NCBI RefSeq assembly: GCF_001887775.1
Contig: NZ_CP015519.1
Coordinates: 186,001-250,000, forward strand
Reading direction: 5' to 3'
From: Syntrophotalea acetylenivorans
GTDB lineage: Bacteria > Desulfobacterota > Desulfuromonadia > Desulfuromonadales > Syntrophotaleaceae
DNA length: 64,000 bases
Part shown: positions 17,025-27,571 of the stretch, in pieces
Layout of the letters: every line of letters starts with the position of its first letter
Numbering within the stretch: position 1 is the stretch's first letter
The notes under the pieces: generated by a model
The model's input: the letters and a program-made list of their open reading frames with translations, nothing else
The model's database searches: none
Told to the model about the DNA's origin: nothing
Position numbers and translations under genes: made by a program

Positions 17025-17102
17025 TTGCCCAGAAAACTTGAGCCTCCTGCAAGGTCGCTTGTTGCCCTCCTCCCGTATCGTAAATCACAATTTACACAAC
17101 AC

Positions 17103-17141
17103 AAAAAGAGCCCAGCTTGAATATCAAGCTGGGCTCTTTTT
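17103..17141. terminator. Bidirectional intrinsic terminator
   Basis: AAAAAGAGCCCAGCTTGA / TCAAGCTGGGCTCTTTTT, an 18-bp perfect inverted repeat with a 3-base loop and U-runs on both strands, between convergent genes at 16419 (+) and 17316 (-). Confidence 0.95.
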
Positions 17142-17315
17142 GTAAATTCTTTCAGAAGTAAATCCTTGTTTGTTTAAGGATTTATTTGACAGAGATGCCA
17201 GTTGATGGCTGCAACGAGTAATGCCGATAAACAGATCATGGCGGTTAACTGCAGGGTGTAAACTTCGTGGTATGCCTTCCCCCCAATGATTCTACAGGTT
17301 GACCTGCGATATAGG

Positions 17316-18053
17316 TTACTTGGCAGCACCAAACACTTTTTTCAGCAGATGCGTGGTGCGGGCTCCCGGATTCTCTCGGATTTTACGTTCTTCTTCGCCG
17401 AGGATCAGGAACAGCCCGTCCAGAGCGCCATCGGTAACGTAACGATCCAGATCAAAGCTCAAACTCTCACCCAAAGGTAAGCTCTTGAGGGTTGTGTCGA
17501 GATCTTGAAAGTTTTTAGTGGCACCTACCGAGGCCAGGGAGTTGTGGACGATGGGGGAAAAGATCTCCGCCAGCCGGGGGCGGGTGCGGTCGGCAAAATA
17601 GTCTGTAGCGGCCGTGTCGCCACCGTCGAGGATTTGACGGGCGTCGTCCAGGGTCATGTCGCCGATCGCCTGCCAGAAAATTTCCTTGGCTTGCGGGGCG
17701 GCTTGTTCAGCGGCCCGGTTCATGCTCGTTTCAAAGGCGTCGATCTGGTCGCCGTACCCGGCAAAACGCAACAACTTTTCTGCTTTGGCCACGGGCCCTG
17801 GCAGGCCGATGTGAATATCCGGGTTTTTGAGGTAACCGTCGATTTGCCCGACTTGCGTCACGCTGTTGTCGGCGCCAATGCGTAGGGCCTCTTTGAGCCC
17901 GGCCACAATGTCTTTGTTTTCCAGGCTACCGCCGCTGATCAGGCCTTTGACCCCTTCGAACAGGTTTCCCCAGCCAGCCTCGGCTGTAGGGATTGCGGTC
18001 CAGAACAAAAATGCACCCATGCTCACCAAAACCAGCGAACTAAGTTTTTTCAT
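17316..18053 (-). CDS. DUF4197 family exported protein
   Basis: 245 residues with a signal peptide (MKKLSSLVLVSMGAFLFWTA...AEAGW). The mature part contains DIVAGLKEALRIGADNSVTQVGQIDGYLKNPDIHIGLP and a C-terminal VTDGALDGLFLILGEEERKIRENPGARTTHLLKKVFG, matching DUF4197 proteins as I know them. Periplasmic, function unknown. Single gene, ribosome site AAAGGGG. No operon partner. Confidence 0.8.
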   Translation of the reverse strand: MKKLSSLVLVSMGAFLFWTAIPTAEAGWGNLFEGVKGLISGGSLENKDIVAGLKEALRIGADNSVTQVGQIDGYLKNPDIHIGLPGPVAKAEKLLRFAGYGDQIDAFETSMNRAAEQAAPQAKEIFWQAIGDMTLDDARQILDGGDTAATDYFADRTRPRLAEIFSPIVHNSLASVGATKNFQDLDTTLKSLPLGESLSFDLDRYVTDGALDGLFLILGEEERKIRENPGARTTHLLKKVFGAAK

Positions 18054-18150
18054 TTTAAGTTGCCCCTTTCTTTAGACCTGTTTCAATCAAATCGTCTTTA
18101 CCTGGGAATTATAACTTAAACGCTCAACCTTGTCTTTTCCTAATAGAAGA

Positions 18151-18269
18151 CAGCGTTGCAAAAAGTCAGGCTTAAGGTTACGGTTTTTTCAGGACTCTCC
18201 ATGCTATGTATGGCTTCACCCTTGAAAAAATACCCGGCTTTGCAGGACGAAATTTTTGCGTAACCATCC
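18151..18269. repeat. Interspersed repeat (MITE/REP-like), copy 1
   Basis: Shares with the copies at 55463 and 59840 the end GCAAAAAGTC, the middle TTTTTTCAGGAC...GTATGGCTTCACCC(T/C)TGAAAAA, and the end GACGAAATTTTTGC. Left terminus is degenerate. It is intergenic between the DUF4197 gene and the polyprenyl synthase. The remaining gap to 18550 shows no gene. Confidence 0.75.
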
Positions 18270-18550
18270 TGCACGTTTTTTGAAAACCATCAATAGAAGG
18301 GCAGTCGGTTTTTGTGGGGAGAAATGCTTTGACAAGGTTGCCAGGAATTCTTAGGATGAGCGGTATTTTAGCGATTATCGATTGTTGGAATAGCCCCTTC
18401 ATCGGCTTTTTCAGAATCGATTATGGGAAAAATCTTTCCGATAGATTAATAAAGAATCGCCAGTGTTTTTATCCTGGTTTTGATTGTTCGTCCCCATAGT
18501 GTTTTACAGGCTGTCTTTTTACGGCCCGACTGAGGAGAAACAAACAGTTT

Positions 18551-19516
18551 ATGGAAAAGGCCCTGCGGTTGCTCCGCGATGACCTTGCGGCTGTCGAGGA
18601 ACACTTCACCAAAAGCATGCACTCTGAAACCGCCCTTATCAACCAGGTCGGTCAATACCTGTTGGCCAGTGGCGGCAAGCGGGTTCGGCCCATGCTGCTG
18701 CTTCTCTGTGCGCGGCTTAGTGGCTACCAGGGTGAGGACCATATCCCTTTGGCCAGTGTGGTGGAGTTTATTCATACCGCTACTTTGCTCCATGATGACG
18801 TAGTGGACAAAGCGACCCTGCGGCGGGGGAATCCTTCGGCTAATGTGGTATGGGGTAATCAGGCCTCGGTGTTGGCTGGCGACTATCTGTTTGCCAAGTC
18901 TTTTTCGATGATTGTCGAAAGCGGGAATCTGCCGGTTTTTAAGACTCTGTCCGAGGCGGTCACCTCGCTCGCCGAAGGAGAGATGCAGCAACTGGTCAAC
19001 AGCTCTGATCTTGATTTGAAAGAACAAAGCTATCTGGAAATTGTAGGTAAAAAAACCGCTGCCTTGTTTGCCGCTTCCTGCCGTTGCGGCGCTTTGCTGG
19101 TCGACGACGGCCCGCAGGCAGAGACTTTGCACCAGTTTGGCACCGAACTCGGTCTGGCCTTTCAGCTCATTGACGATGCTCTTGATTATGTGGCCGTGGA
19201 AGCGGAATTTGGCAAAACGCCGGGCCACGATCTGGCCGAAGGCAAGGTGACCCTGCCGTTGATTCATGCTCTGCGTAAAGCTACCGATGTCGATCGACAA
19301 CGCATTATTGCCGTGATCGGGCATACTGAACTGCCGGCAGCCGACCTCGCAGAGGTGTTGCTAATTATTGAACAGACCGGCGGTATCGCTTACTGCTGGC
19401 AACAGGCCGAAGAATTGTGCCGTCGCGCAAAGGAACGTCTGAACGCTTTTGCCGACGGAGCGGAGAAGGATGCTTTACTCGAACTTGCCGACTATATGGT
19501 TGCCCGTCGCTATTAA
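18551..19516 (+). CDS. trans-Polyprenyl diphosphate synthase (IspB-like)
   Basis: 321 residues. The first aspartate-rich motif is LLHDDVVDKATLRRG (DDxxD) and the second is LIDDALDY (DDxxD). GGKRVRPMLLLL and the VVGKKTAALFAASCRCGALL segment are typical of long-chain synthases making quinone or undecaprenyl-type side chains from IPP and an allylic diphosphate. Probably octaprenyl/heptaprenyl synthase for menaquinone; chain length cannot be read from sequence. Start preceded by CTGAGGAGAAA. Confidence 0.9.
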   Translation: MEKALRLLRDDLAAVEEHFTKSMHSETALINQVGQYLLASGGKRVRPMLLLLCARLSGYQGEDHIPLASVVEFIHTATLLHDDVVDKATLRRGNPSANVVWGNQASVLAGDYLFAKSFSMIVESGNLPVFKTLSEAVTSLAEGEMQQLVNSSDLDLKEQSYLEIVGKKTAALFAASCRCGALLVDDGPQAETLHQFGTELGLAFQLIDDALDYVAVEAEFGKTPGHDLAEGKVTLPLIHALRKATDVDRQRIIAVIGHTELPAADLAEVLLIIEQTGGIAYCWQQAEELCRRAKERLNAFADGAEKDALLELADYMVARRY

Positions 19517-19727
19517 CACGGGACTGGTCCTCCGCAGGATAATTTTACATTCCCTGGTTTAGGACCAAGAGCTCCACATTTGTCATAAAGGGACTCTCTC
19601 CCATTCATCGACTTGCCTATCCCTGTTTCCCGTTTTTTAAGCCTCTCCCATTTGTTGCGCCGATTATTTCTGGCTCCGGTTCTGTAGCAAAATCAATACT
19701 TTAGTCCTTTCTTTTGATCCGCCTTTC

Positions 19728-19755
19728 TTGACAGCCTTCGGGCGATTGCTATGCT
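19728..19755 (+). promoter_or_regulatory. Sigma-70-type promoter upstream of lon
   Basis: TTGACA and TATGCT separated by 16 bp, about 110 bp before the lon start. The rest of the 350-bp gap shows no gene. Confidence 0.6.
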
Positions 19756-19865
19756 TTTCGGGTAGGACCGTTTTGCTCTGGGACGAGCTGTTGGCTCGTT
19801 GCGAGTCCACCACCTACTCGGCAAGTGCCATTTTCATTCATAGCCCCACCTGATGGAGCGAGCGG

Positions 19866-22250
19866 ATGTTCAATAAAACCCTGTCGATCCCACCGGAATT
19901 GCCCATCTATCCTCTGCGCAACCAGATTGTCTTTCCCCATATGACTTTTCCGCTGTTAGTACAAAGTCAGGGTATGGTTCCCATAGAAGAGGCGTTGCGC
20001 CGCGATCATCTGCTCGGGCTTGTGCCGATACGGCCTGAAGATACTGCGGAAGGCCTGCACGAATTCAATCGCATCGGCACCGTCTGTCGAATCACCCAGG
20101 TGTTCCGGTTTCCCGAAGGCGGTGCCAAGGTGATGCTTGAGGGGCTGGTTCGCATTCGCTTGCTGAGTGCCAGCCAGCGAACCCCCTTCGTCCTTGCTTC
20201 GGTCAAAGTACTCAACGATCCGGAGGGCAGGGGGCCTATTGCCGAGGCTTTGACTCAAAGTGTCAAGGCTCTGCTCAAGGTGGCACTGGCCTACGGCCGG
20301 CCCTTGCCGGGTGAGGTTCTGAAGATGATGAACCAGATCAATGAGCCTGGAGAACTGGCCGATCTGGTGGCGGTCTATCTTACCCTCGATTTTGCCGATC
20401 AGCAGCGGCTTCTCGATACACTGGATCCTTTGGAACGACTTAAAGGGATCTATCTGTTGTTGACCGCCGAGGTGCAAAAGCTGCAAGTGCAGGGCGAGGT
20501 GCAATCGGAGGTGGCTAAACGTATCGGCAAGAACCAGAAGGAATATCTGCTGCGGGAGCAGCTCAAACAGATCCAGAACGAACTTGGAGATGACGATCCC
20601 CACCGGGCGGAACTCAGCAAGTTGCGTCGGGCCCTGGAGGATGCCGAGCTGCCGGAAGAGGTGGTTGAGGTGGCCGACCGGGAACTGGAACGACTGGAGC
20701 GTATCAACCCCTCCTCTCCGGAATATAGCGTAGCGAGAACTTATCTGGAATGCCTGAGTAACCTGCCCTGGAATAGCGGTACGGACGATGTTTTGGATAT
20801 CGCTGCTGCACAAAAGACTCTGGACAACGATCACTACAACCTCAAGGAGGTCAAGGAACGCATTCTGGAGTTTTTGGCCGTACACAGCCTGAAGAAAACC
20901 CTCAAAGGGCCAATTCTCTGCCTGGTTGGCCCACCCGGGGTCGGCAAGACCTCCCTCGGTCGTTCCATCGCCCGGGCCATGGGGCGCAAGTTTATTCGAA
21001 TCTCTCTCGGTGGCATGAAGGACGAGGCGGAAATTCGCGGACATCGTCGTACCTATATAGGCGCCATGCCGGGCCGCATCATTCAGGAGATCAGTCGGGC
21101 CAAAGCCAATAACCCGGTCTTTATGCTCGATGAGGTAGATAAGATCGGCCAGGATTTTCGCGGTGACCCTTCCTCGGCCCTTCTGGAAGTGCTCGATCCG
21201 GAACAGAACGATTCCTTTACCGATCATTATCTCGATGTACCTTTCGATCTGTCGCAGGTTATGTTTATTACTACCGCCAACGTTATGGATCCGGTTCCGG
21301 CGCCTCTGCGAGATCGTATGGAGACCATTCGCCTGCCCGGCTACAGCGATGAAGAGAAGTTGCAAATCGTTCGTAAATATCTGTTGCCGAAACAACTCAA
21401 TGAAAACGGGCTGCAAGACTATCCTCTGGAATTTGAGCAGGATGCCATCTTCAAGATTATTCGGGAATACACTCGGGAGGCCGGAGTGCGCGCTGTAGAA
21501 CGCCAAGTCGCTTCCATTTGCCGCAAGGTGGCCAAGGAAATCACTCAAGGGGATGTGCCCCGTACTTTGATTAGCGCCACGGATGTCGACCCGCTGCTTG
21601 GACCGCGCCGGTTCTATGCCGATGCGGCCAGCGAGGAGGACCGGGTCGGTGTGGCTACCGGTTTGGCCTGGACCGAAACAGGCGGGGATATTATCTTTAT
21701 TGAAGCTTCCCGCATGGTCGGTAAAAAGGAGTTGATTTTGACGGGAAGTCTCGGCGATGTCATGCGCGAATCGGCTAAGACGGCGCTCTCTTTTGTGCGT
21801 GCCAACCATGCCGAATTCGGTATCGAAGGAGACTTCTTTGAACAGAGCGATTTACATATTCATGTGCCGGCCGGTGCCATTCCCAAAGACGGTCCCTCGG
21901 CCGGCGTGGCGATTGCCACGGCCCTTATCTCCCTGCTGACTAATTGTCCCGCCCGTCGTAATGTGGCGATGACCGGCGAGTTGACTTTAACCGGCAGAGT
22001 GCTGCCTATCGGCGGCGTCAAGGAGAAGGTTCTGGCCGCTCATCGAGCCGGGGTGACGACTGTGTTGCTGCCAGCCAGTAATAGCGACCATTTGCAGGAA
22101 ATCGATGAAAATATCCGTAACGAAGTGCGATTGGTCCTGGTCGACAGTATGGAAGATGTGGTGGCTGAAGCTTTGATCGCGAATCCTTTGGTCAAGGTAC
22201 AAAGTCTGCTGTCCGACAGTCCCGTGTTCCCCCCCAACCCTCTGCACTGA
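19866..22250 (+). CDS. lon: ATP-dependent protease Lon
   Basis: 794 residues: N-terminal substrate-binding domain (about 10-200), coiled helical part, AAA+ module with Walker [10 protein letters not shown] and Walker [12 protein letters not shown], and a serine-lysine protease domain. Catalytic S678 is in DGPSAGVAI and K721 in [11 protein letters not shown]. Length matches bacterial LonA (784 in E. coli). It degrades misfolded and regulatory proteins in the cytoplasm. Single gene with a good sigma-70-like promoter; no obvious heat-shock promoter recognised. Confidence 0.97.
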   Translation: MFNKTLSIPPELPIYPLRNQIVFPHMTFPLLVQSQGMVPIEEALRRDHLLGLVPIRPEDTAEGLHEFNRIGTVCRITQVFRFPEGGAKVMLEGLVRIRLLSASQRTPFVLASVKVLNDPEGRGPIAEALTQSVKALLKVALAYGRPLPGEVLKMMNQINEPGELADLVAVYLTLDFADQQRLLDTLDPLERLKGIYLLLTAEVQKLQVQGEVQSEVAKRIGKNQKEYLLREQLKQIQNELGDDDPHRAELSKLRRALEDAELPEEVVEVADRELERLERINPSSPEYSVARTYLECLSNLPWNSGTDDVLDIAAAQKTLDNDHYNLKEVKERILEFLAVHSLKKTLKGPILCLVGPPGVGKTSLGRSIARAMGRKFIRISLGGMKDEAEIRGHRRTYIGAMPGRIIQEISRAKANNPVFMLDEVDKIGQDFRGDPSSALLEVLDPEQNDSFTDHYLDVPFDLSQVMFITTANVMDPVPAPLRDRMETIRLPGYSDEEKLQIVRKYLLPKQLNENGLQDYPLEFEQDAIFKIIREYTREAGVRAVERQVASICRKVAKEITQGDVPRTLISATDVDPLLGPRRFYADAASEEDRVGVATGLAWTETGGDIIFIEASRMVGKKELILTGSLGDVMRESAKTALSFVRANHAEFGIEGDFFEQSDLHIHVPAGAIPKDGPSAGVAIATALISLLTNCPARRNVAMTGELTLTGRVLPIGGVKEKVLAAHRAGVTTVLLPASNSDHLQEIDENIRNEVRLVLVDSMEDVVAEALIANPLVKVQSLLSDSPVFPPNPLH

Positions 22251-22356
22251 TAAGTTACGGCGATTAGCCCTTGCGGTAGGTTGACCCTTTCGGTATATAC
22301 TGAAAGATATTGGTGGCTTCCTATCGGTTGCCGAATCGTGTCAGGGGAGTAATTAC

Positions 22357-23847
22357 ATGCTGATCAGATCGATAGGGCGGCTTTTGGCCGCCTTGCTGTT
22401 ATTGAGCGCCGGGGTGCCGTCATTGCAGGCCGCTACCCTGGCGCAAAAGGTTCAGGAACACACTTTTGCCAACGGCCTCAAACTTTTGGTGGTTGAACGA
22501 CCGGGAGCGCCGGTTTTCTCCGCCTATCTCACCGTCGGGGTCGGCGCAGTGCATGAAACAAGCAATGACCGCGGTGTTGCCCATCTGCTGGAGCACCTGC
22601 GTTTCAAGGGTACCGAAACCATCGGTATCCGGGACTACCGGCAAGAACAGCCCCTGTTGAAGGACATCGAGCTGACGGGCAGCGAGCTTGACCGCTTACG
22701 GAACGAGTCCAAACCGGACCCGCGGACCATCGCCGCACTGGAGCAGAAACTCGCCGGATTGCAGGAACGCCACACGCAACTGGTGATTAAGGATGAGTTT
22801 GCCCAGATCTATGCCCGTAACGGTGCCGTAGGTTACAATGCCTTTACCAGCAAGGATTTGACCTCCTATATCGTCTCCCTGCCGGCCAATAAGCTGGAAC
22901 TGTGGGCCTCACTGGAGGCCGACCGAATGCGTAACAGCGTGCTTCGTGAATTTTATACCGAACGAGATGTGGTTATGGAAGAGCGGCGTCGATCCTACGA
23001 CAGCGATGCCGATGGCCTGCTCTATGAATCATTGCTGGCTACAGCATTCACCGTTCATCCCTATCGAAATCCCATCATCGGTTGGCCCACCGATATCGCC
23101 AACCTTTCTCCAGCTGTGACCCGCTCCTTTATGGAACGTTACTATAGTCCGGTCAATACGGTTATCGCCTTGGTTGGAGCGGTCGATTTCGCTCAGGCCG
23201 TAGCCGTGGTCGAAAACTATTTTGGCTCCATCCCGCCCGGCACGCCGATTCCCAATATCACGACAGTAGAGCCGCCTCAGCGGGGGGAAAAACGGGTGAC
23301 CGTCGAATTCGATGCTGAGCCCCGTTTGACCGTTGCCTTTCACAAGCCGACCTTGCCGGCACGGGATGATTACGTATTCGACGTTATTGATCATATTCTT
23401 TCCCAGGGACGCACCAGCCGTCTTTATCGCTCTTTGGTTGTAGAACAACAATTGGCCACTTCGGTGCGCAGTTTCGGCGCACCCGGCTATCGCTATCCAA
23501 ACCTGTTTGTGATTAAGGCCATCCCCCGTCACCCGCATACCGTGACGGAGATCGAAACGGCTCTTTACGCCGAATTACAGCGCTTGGCCACTGAACCGGT
23601 GAGCGAGGAGCTTCTGGTACGGGTTCGTAATCGTCTGCGAGTCGATCATCTGCGCATTTTGCAGAGTAACGGCGGATTGGCTCGCATGCTGACCTTCCAT
23701 CAGAGCATTAGCGGCGATTGGCGTTACTTGATCGACTACGAGGAACAGATCGCCTCTATCACCGCGGAGGATATTCAGCGTGTTGCCGCTACCTACCTGG
23801 TACCAGCCAACCGCACCGTGGCGGTCTTGCAGAAAAAAGGAATCTGA
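22357..23847 (+). CDS. M16-family zinc metallopeptidase, catalytic partner
   Basis: 496 residues with a signal peptide (AALLLLSAGVPSLQA). The inverted zinc motif HLLEH is at residues 76-80, followed by LRFKGTE, and the third zinc ligand is the glutamate in LWASLEADRM. A roughly 50-residue helical insertion (KDIELTGSELDRLRNE...) follows the motif. Related to bacterial processing-peptidase-like proteins. The downstream paralogue begins 3 bp later, so the two probably form a periplasmic heterodimer. Confidence 0.88.
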   Translation: MLIRSIGRLLAALLLLSAGVPSLQAATLAQKVQEHTFANGLKLLVVERPGAPVFSAYLTVGVGAVHETSNDRGVAHLLEHLRFKGTETIGIRDYRQEQPLLKDIELTGSELDRLRNESKPDPRTIAALEQKLAGLQERHTQLVIKDEFAQIYARNGAVGYNAFTSKDLTSYIVSLPANKLELWASLEADRMRNSVLREFYTERDVVMEERRRSYDSDADGLLYESLLATAFTVHPYRNPIIGWPTDIANLSPAVTRSFMERYYSPVNTVIALVGAVDFAQAVAVVENYFGSIPPGTPIPNITTVEPPQRGEKRVTVEFDAEPRLTVAFHKPTLPARDDYVFDVIDHILSQGRTSRLYRSLVVEQQLATSVRSFGAPGYRYPNLFVIKAIPRHPHTVTEIETALYAELQRLATEPVSEELLVRVRNRLRVDHLRILQSNGGLARMLTFHQSISGDWRYLIDYEEQIASITAEDIQRVAATYLVPANRTVAVLQKKGI

Positions 23848-23850
23848 GCC

Positions 23851-25266
23851 ATGTCGTTGCGAGTGTTTGGTCTTTTATTGATAGCGTTACTGTTGCCGGC
23901 CTGTGTAGGGCAACGGCCGCAGGTCCGTCCCGACCAGATTGTTAGTCCGCCATTGACCTTTGCCGTTCCGGAAGTTGAACAGAGGGTAATGGATAACGGC
24001 ATGCGCCTCTATCTCAATCCCGACCATGAGCTGCCCCTGGTAGAGATTTCCCTGCTGATCGGCGCGGGCAGCATCGGTGAACCACAAGACAAAAGCGGCC
24101 TGGTTCAACTGTATGCGGCGGCTTTACGAAGCGGTGGCGCGGGTCGGTTGTCTCCCCAGGCCTTTGACGACAAGCTCGAGGAGTTGGCTGCCGATCTCTC
24201 TGTGAGCAACAGCAGTTACTCGGTTTCCAGTCACTTTTCCTTGCATCGTGATGAGTTGGAACACGGATTGGCTTTGCTGGCCGAATTATTGCGCCGCCCC
24301 CGTTTTGATAAGCAGCGAATGGAGCTGGCCCGGCGGCAGATGCTCGAAGCCATACGACGACAGAACGACGAACCCGGTGCCATAGCTCAGCGGCATCTGC
24401 GTCGAGCTCTCTACGGTGACCACCCTCTCGGCCGTACTCCGACTCTGGATACGGTTCAGGCCATTTCCGGCAAGGACCTACTTGATTTTCATCACCGTTA
24501 TGTGTTGCCCAACAACCTTTGGTTGGCGGTATCCGGTGATTTCAATCCGGAGGAAATGGAGCAGTTGCTCGACAGGCTTTTCGGTGACTGGCCGTTGCAA
24601 CCCTTCGAACCGCAGTACATACCCCCGTTGGTGGCTCCCATCGAACCGGCGGTACTGGTTTTATCCAAGAATGTTCCCCAAACCACAGTTTTGCTTGGCC
24701 AACGAGGTATTACCAAGGACCACCCCGATCTCTACGCTCTGCGGGTCATGAATTTTATTCTTGGCGGGGGAGGTTTTAATTCCCGGTTGATGCGCGAGGT
24801 ACGTTCCAATCGGGGGCTGGCCTATTCGGTCTATTCCTTCTTTCAGGCCGGACGTCGCTTGCCCGGGTTGTTCGTTGCCGGTTGTGAGACCCGCACGGCA
24901 ACCGTTGATGAGGTGGTCGGTTTGATGCGGGAGGAGATGCGCCGAATCAGCCAGGACCCTGTTACTGAAGAGGAGCTCGAGATAGCCCGGGAAAGTCTGA
25001 TCAACTCCTTTGTTTTCGCTTTTGAAGAACCTCACGAGGTGGTCAGTCAGGCGATGCGTCTCGATTTTTACAACTATGACAGAGATTTTTTGCAACGTTA
25101 CCGCGATCGTCTGGCGGCAGTGACAACCGAGGATGTATTGGCAGCAGCCCGTCAGCACCTTCAATGGGACGGACAGGCGATCGTTCTGGTTGGCGAGCAG
25201 TCTGAGTCGGCACAGGCTGGCGAACGCTTTGGGTTGCCGGTAGCCGGATTGCCGAATGAAGAGTGA
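23851..25266 (+). CDS. M16-family lipoprotein lacking the zinc motif
   Basis: 471 residues with a lipoprotein signal (LLLIALLLPAC, cysteine at about 19). The fold is M16 (YLNPDHELPLVEISLLIGAGSIGEP; MNFILGGGGFNSRLMREVRSNRGLAYSVYS) but the HxxEH site is replaced by LVQLYAAALRSGG, so it should be catalytically inactive. The C-terminal R-Y type substrate-binding residues (RGLAYSVYS) are kept. Paired with the active M16 protein just upstream; an anchoring and substrate-holding role is likely. Confidence 0.87.
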   Translation: MSLRVFGLLLIALLLPACVGQRPQVRPDQIVSPPLTFAVPEVEQRVMDNGMRLYLNPDHELPLVEISLLIGAGSIGEPQDKSGLVQLYAAALRSGGAGRLSPQAFDDKLEELAADLSVSNSSYSVSSHFSLHRDELEHGLALLAELLRRPRFDKQRMELARRQMLEAIRRQNDEPGAIAQRHLRRALYGDHPLGRTPTLDTVQAISGKDLLDFHHRYVLPNNLWLAVSGDFNPEEMEQLLDRLFGDWPLQPFEPQYIPPLVAPIEPAVLVLSKNVPQTTVLLGQRGITKDHPDLYALRVMNFILGGGGFNSRLMREVRSNRGLAYSVYSFFQAGRRLPGLFVAGCETRTATVDEVVGLMREEMRRISQDPVTEEELEIARESLINSFVFAFEEPHEVVSQAMRLDFYNYDRDFLQRYRDRLAAVTTEDVLAAARQHLQWDGQAIVLVGEQSESAQAGERFGLPVAGLPNEE

Positions 25267-25374
25267 AAATCGTTTGTTTTTAAGGGCTCACAGTTTATCT
25301 TTTTTGAAAAGTGGATGTTAAATATCGGTGTTGCCCGGCCTGTTGTGGTGCGGCGATTTGATTGAGGGGTGGGA

Positions 25375-26742
25375 ATGAGCAGCATGAAGAGCATCCTTGA
25401 AAAAGTCAGAAAGTTTCTGATTTACGATCTTTGGCGTATCGATCCCCACGAGTTGACTCGTTGGCGGGTTTTCTGGTTGCGCCAGGCACAGATTTTCTGG
25501 TTGGTTGTGCGGGATTTTACGGCTGATAACTGCATGTTGCGGGCCTCGGCTCTGACCTATGCAACCCTGCTATCTATCGTGCCCCTGTTGGCATTGATGT
25601 TTTCTTTGCTGAAGGGCCTCGGCGTACAAAATGTTCTGGAACCCTTCCTGATCAATAATCTGGCCATCGGTTCCCAAGAAGTGGTCGGTGAAATTTTTCG
25701 CTATATCGAAAATACCCAGTTCGGGCGTCTCGGGGCTATCGGCCTGATTGTCCTGGTGCTTACCGTATTGGCCCTTTTGTCCAATATTGAAAAGAGTTTC
25801 AATCATATCTGGCGGGTCCATGAGACCCGCACCCTGATGCGGCGTTTTGCCGATTATTTTTCGGTTGTGCTGCTCAGCCCCCTATTGATACTGGCGGCGG
25901 TTTCCATCAGCACCAGCCTGCAAAGCCAGACCCTGGTGCTGAAACTATTGGAGACAGCCTACGTTGGCGAGGCCCTTCTGCTGTTGTTTAAACTGATCCC
26001 TTTTGTGGTCATGTGGGCGGCGTTTATCTTTCTTTACCTGTTTATGCCCAACACCCGGGTGCGGATTCAGGCCGCACTGGTCGGTGGTATCGTCGGTGGC
26101 ACCCTGTGGCAGTTGCTGCAGTGGGGGTATGTCCATTTCCAGGTCGGGGTAGGTAAGTACAACGCCATTTACGGTACGATGGCCGCCCTGCCGATCTTCA
26201 TAGTCTGGCTCTATCTTTCCTGGATGATCGTGTTGTTCGGCGTTGAGTTGACCTACGCGATCCAGAATATCGGCACGGTGCGTCAGAATCTCGGTGCGGA
26301 AAAGATCAATTTTCTTTGCCGGCAACAGTTAGCCCTGACCATATTGATACTTACCGGCGAAATCTTTTATCGTGGTGAACCGGCCTGGGGCCGTGAGCAA
26401 ATCGGCGAAGATCTCAAGCTGCCTCCCCGTGTGCTGAGCGAGCTGCTCGACGATATGGTACGCCTCAATCTAATGGCCGTGTTGTGTGACGAGAGTGGGG
26501 AACACCTGCGTTATCAGCCGGGACGAGCTCTGGATGCTCTGACTGTGCAAGGGTTATTTAGGGAGTTACGTGAAGACGGCGCCACTTATCCTCAGAATTT
26601 CCGTCTGCCGACCCGGGAACTTGTCAATGATCTGGAAGTTAAAATGCAGCAGGCCGAAGAAGGGGTTTTAGGTGAGTTGACGGTGCAAGACCTGGTATTA
26701 CAGCGGGTTGCCGAAAAAGAGAAACAGCAAGGCGAGGGATAA
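25375..26742 (+). CDS. YihY/BrkB family inner-membrane protein
   Basis: 455 residues. About six membrane helices in the first 300 residues with the family motifs CMLRASALTYATLLSIVPLLALMFSLLKG and YGTMAALPIFIVWLYLSWMIVLFGVELTYAIQN. The remaining 150 residues are soluble and resemble a winged-helix-type tail (EQIGEDLKLPPRVLSELLDDMVRLNLM) seen in longer YihY proteins. Function not established. ATG 25375 follows GAGGGG; GTG 25369 is two codons upstream in frame. Confidence 0.85.
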   Translation: MSSMKSILEKVRKFLIYDLWRIDPHELTRWRVFWLRQAQIFWLVVRDFTADNCMLRASALTYATLLSIVPLLALMFSLLKGLGVQNVLEPFLINNLAIGSQEVVGEIFRYIENTQFGRLGAIGLIVLVLTVLALLSNIEKSFNHIWRVHETRTLMRRFADYFSVVLLSPLLILAAVSISTSLQSQTLVLKLLETAYVGEALLLLFKLIPFVVMWAAFIFLYLFMPNTRVRIQAALVGGIVGGTLWQLLQWGYVHFQVGVGKYNAIYGTMAALPIFIVWLYLSWMIVLFGVELTYAIQNIGTVRQNLGAEKINFLCRQQLALTILILTGEIFYRGEPAWGREQIGEDLKLPPRVLSELLDDMVRLNLMAVLCDESGEHLRYQPGRALDALTVQGLFRELREDGATYPQNFRLPTRELVNDLEVKMQQAEEGVLGELTVQDLVLQRVAEKEKQQGEG

Positions 26743-26757
26743 TCTGACTCTGCCGGT

Positions 26758-27465
26758 TTAAGCGCGCTTCAGGGCAAAGGCACCGTTTTCGAAGACGGCG
26801 TAGGAGTCTTGTTCAATCCAATCGCCCAGACAGACCAGCAGTTTTTCGTCGAGTTTGCGATAGAGGGGAATATGAAAATGACCAATGAGCACGGCGTCGT
26901 AACCTTCGGCGAAGCGTTCTTGGGCAAAGTTCAGCAGTAGCTCTTCGGGCAGGTAACAGACTCTGCTTTTTTTACGGCGGCTACTCAGTCGACTCGCCCA
27001 GCGGGATACTCGCCAGGCCCAATCCGGTGGCGTCAGCGCTAAGAGCAGGCGGCTCAGGCGGCAACGCAAGACGTTGCGCAGCAGCCGGTAGCCCCGGTCA
27101 GCCGGATTGACCTGGTCACCGTGTGCGATAAAGATTCGCTTCCCATCCAACTCCAATGTTCCGCCGTCAGGCAGGATGCGACATTCAAGGATCTCACTGA
27201 AATAGGGGCCGAGATGAAAATCGTGATTGCCCTCAACGAAAATCAATTCGGTGCCACTTTCTCGTTGCAGACGCAGTTCTTCGAGCAGGGGGACGAAGGG
27301 AGCAAAGACGGTATGCCGGTAACCGACCCAGAACTCAAAAATGTCACCGAGCATGACAAGGTTTCTTATGGTACCCCGTTGCTGCCTTAAAAAGGTCAAT
27401 AACCGCTGATAGTTGTCGTCTGCGGGGTCAAGTAAGTGGGCGTCTGCGAGAAAAATGTCCTTCAT
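26758..27465 (-). CDS. lpxH: UDP-2,3-diacylglucosamine diphosphatase (LpxH type)
   Basis: 235 residues of a calcineurin-like metallophosphatase. Metal-binding motifs in order: FLADAHL, LGDIFEFW, EGNHDFHLG, IAHGDQV and GHFHIPL, the LpxH layout. It hydrolyses UDP-2,3-diacylglucosamine to lipid X in lipid A synthesis, supporting a Gram-negative host. The first Met of the open frame (27558) is rejected; ATG 27465 (MKDIFLADAH) is where homology begins. Convergent with the YihY gene. Confidence 0.87.
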   Translation of the reverse strand: MKDIFLADAHLLDPADDNYQRLLTFLRQQRGTIRNLVMLGDIFEFWVGYRHTVFAPFVPLLEELRLQRESGTELIFVEGNHDFHLGPYFSEILECRILPDGGTLELDGKRIFIAHGDQVNPADRGYRLLRNVLRCRLSRLLLALTPPDWAWRVSRWASRLSSRRKKSRVCYLPEELLLNFAQERFAEGYDAVLIGHFHIPLYRKLDEKLLVCLGDWIEQDSYAVFENGAFALKRA

Positions 27466-27571
27466 GGGGGCAAATATAGAAGTGGGCTGAAACAAAGTCA
27501 AGCAAGAGTCTGGTCGAGCCGTTATTATGTTGTAGCTGCCTCCTGGCAGCTTAATCAAGGAAGGATCTGCA

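Noticed and set aside
19956-21809. 617-residue open frame antisense to lon
   Set aside because: No recognisable motif, covers the opposite strand of an unmistakable lon gene; a product of high-GC third positions.
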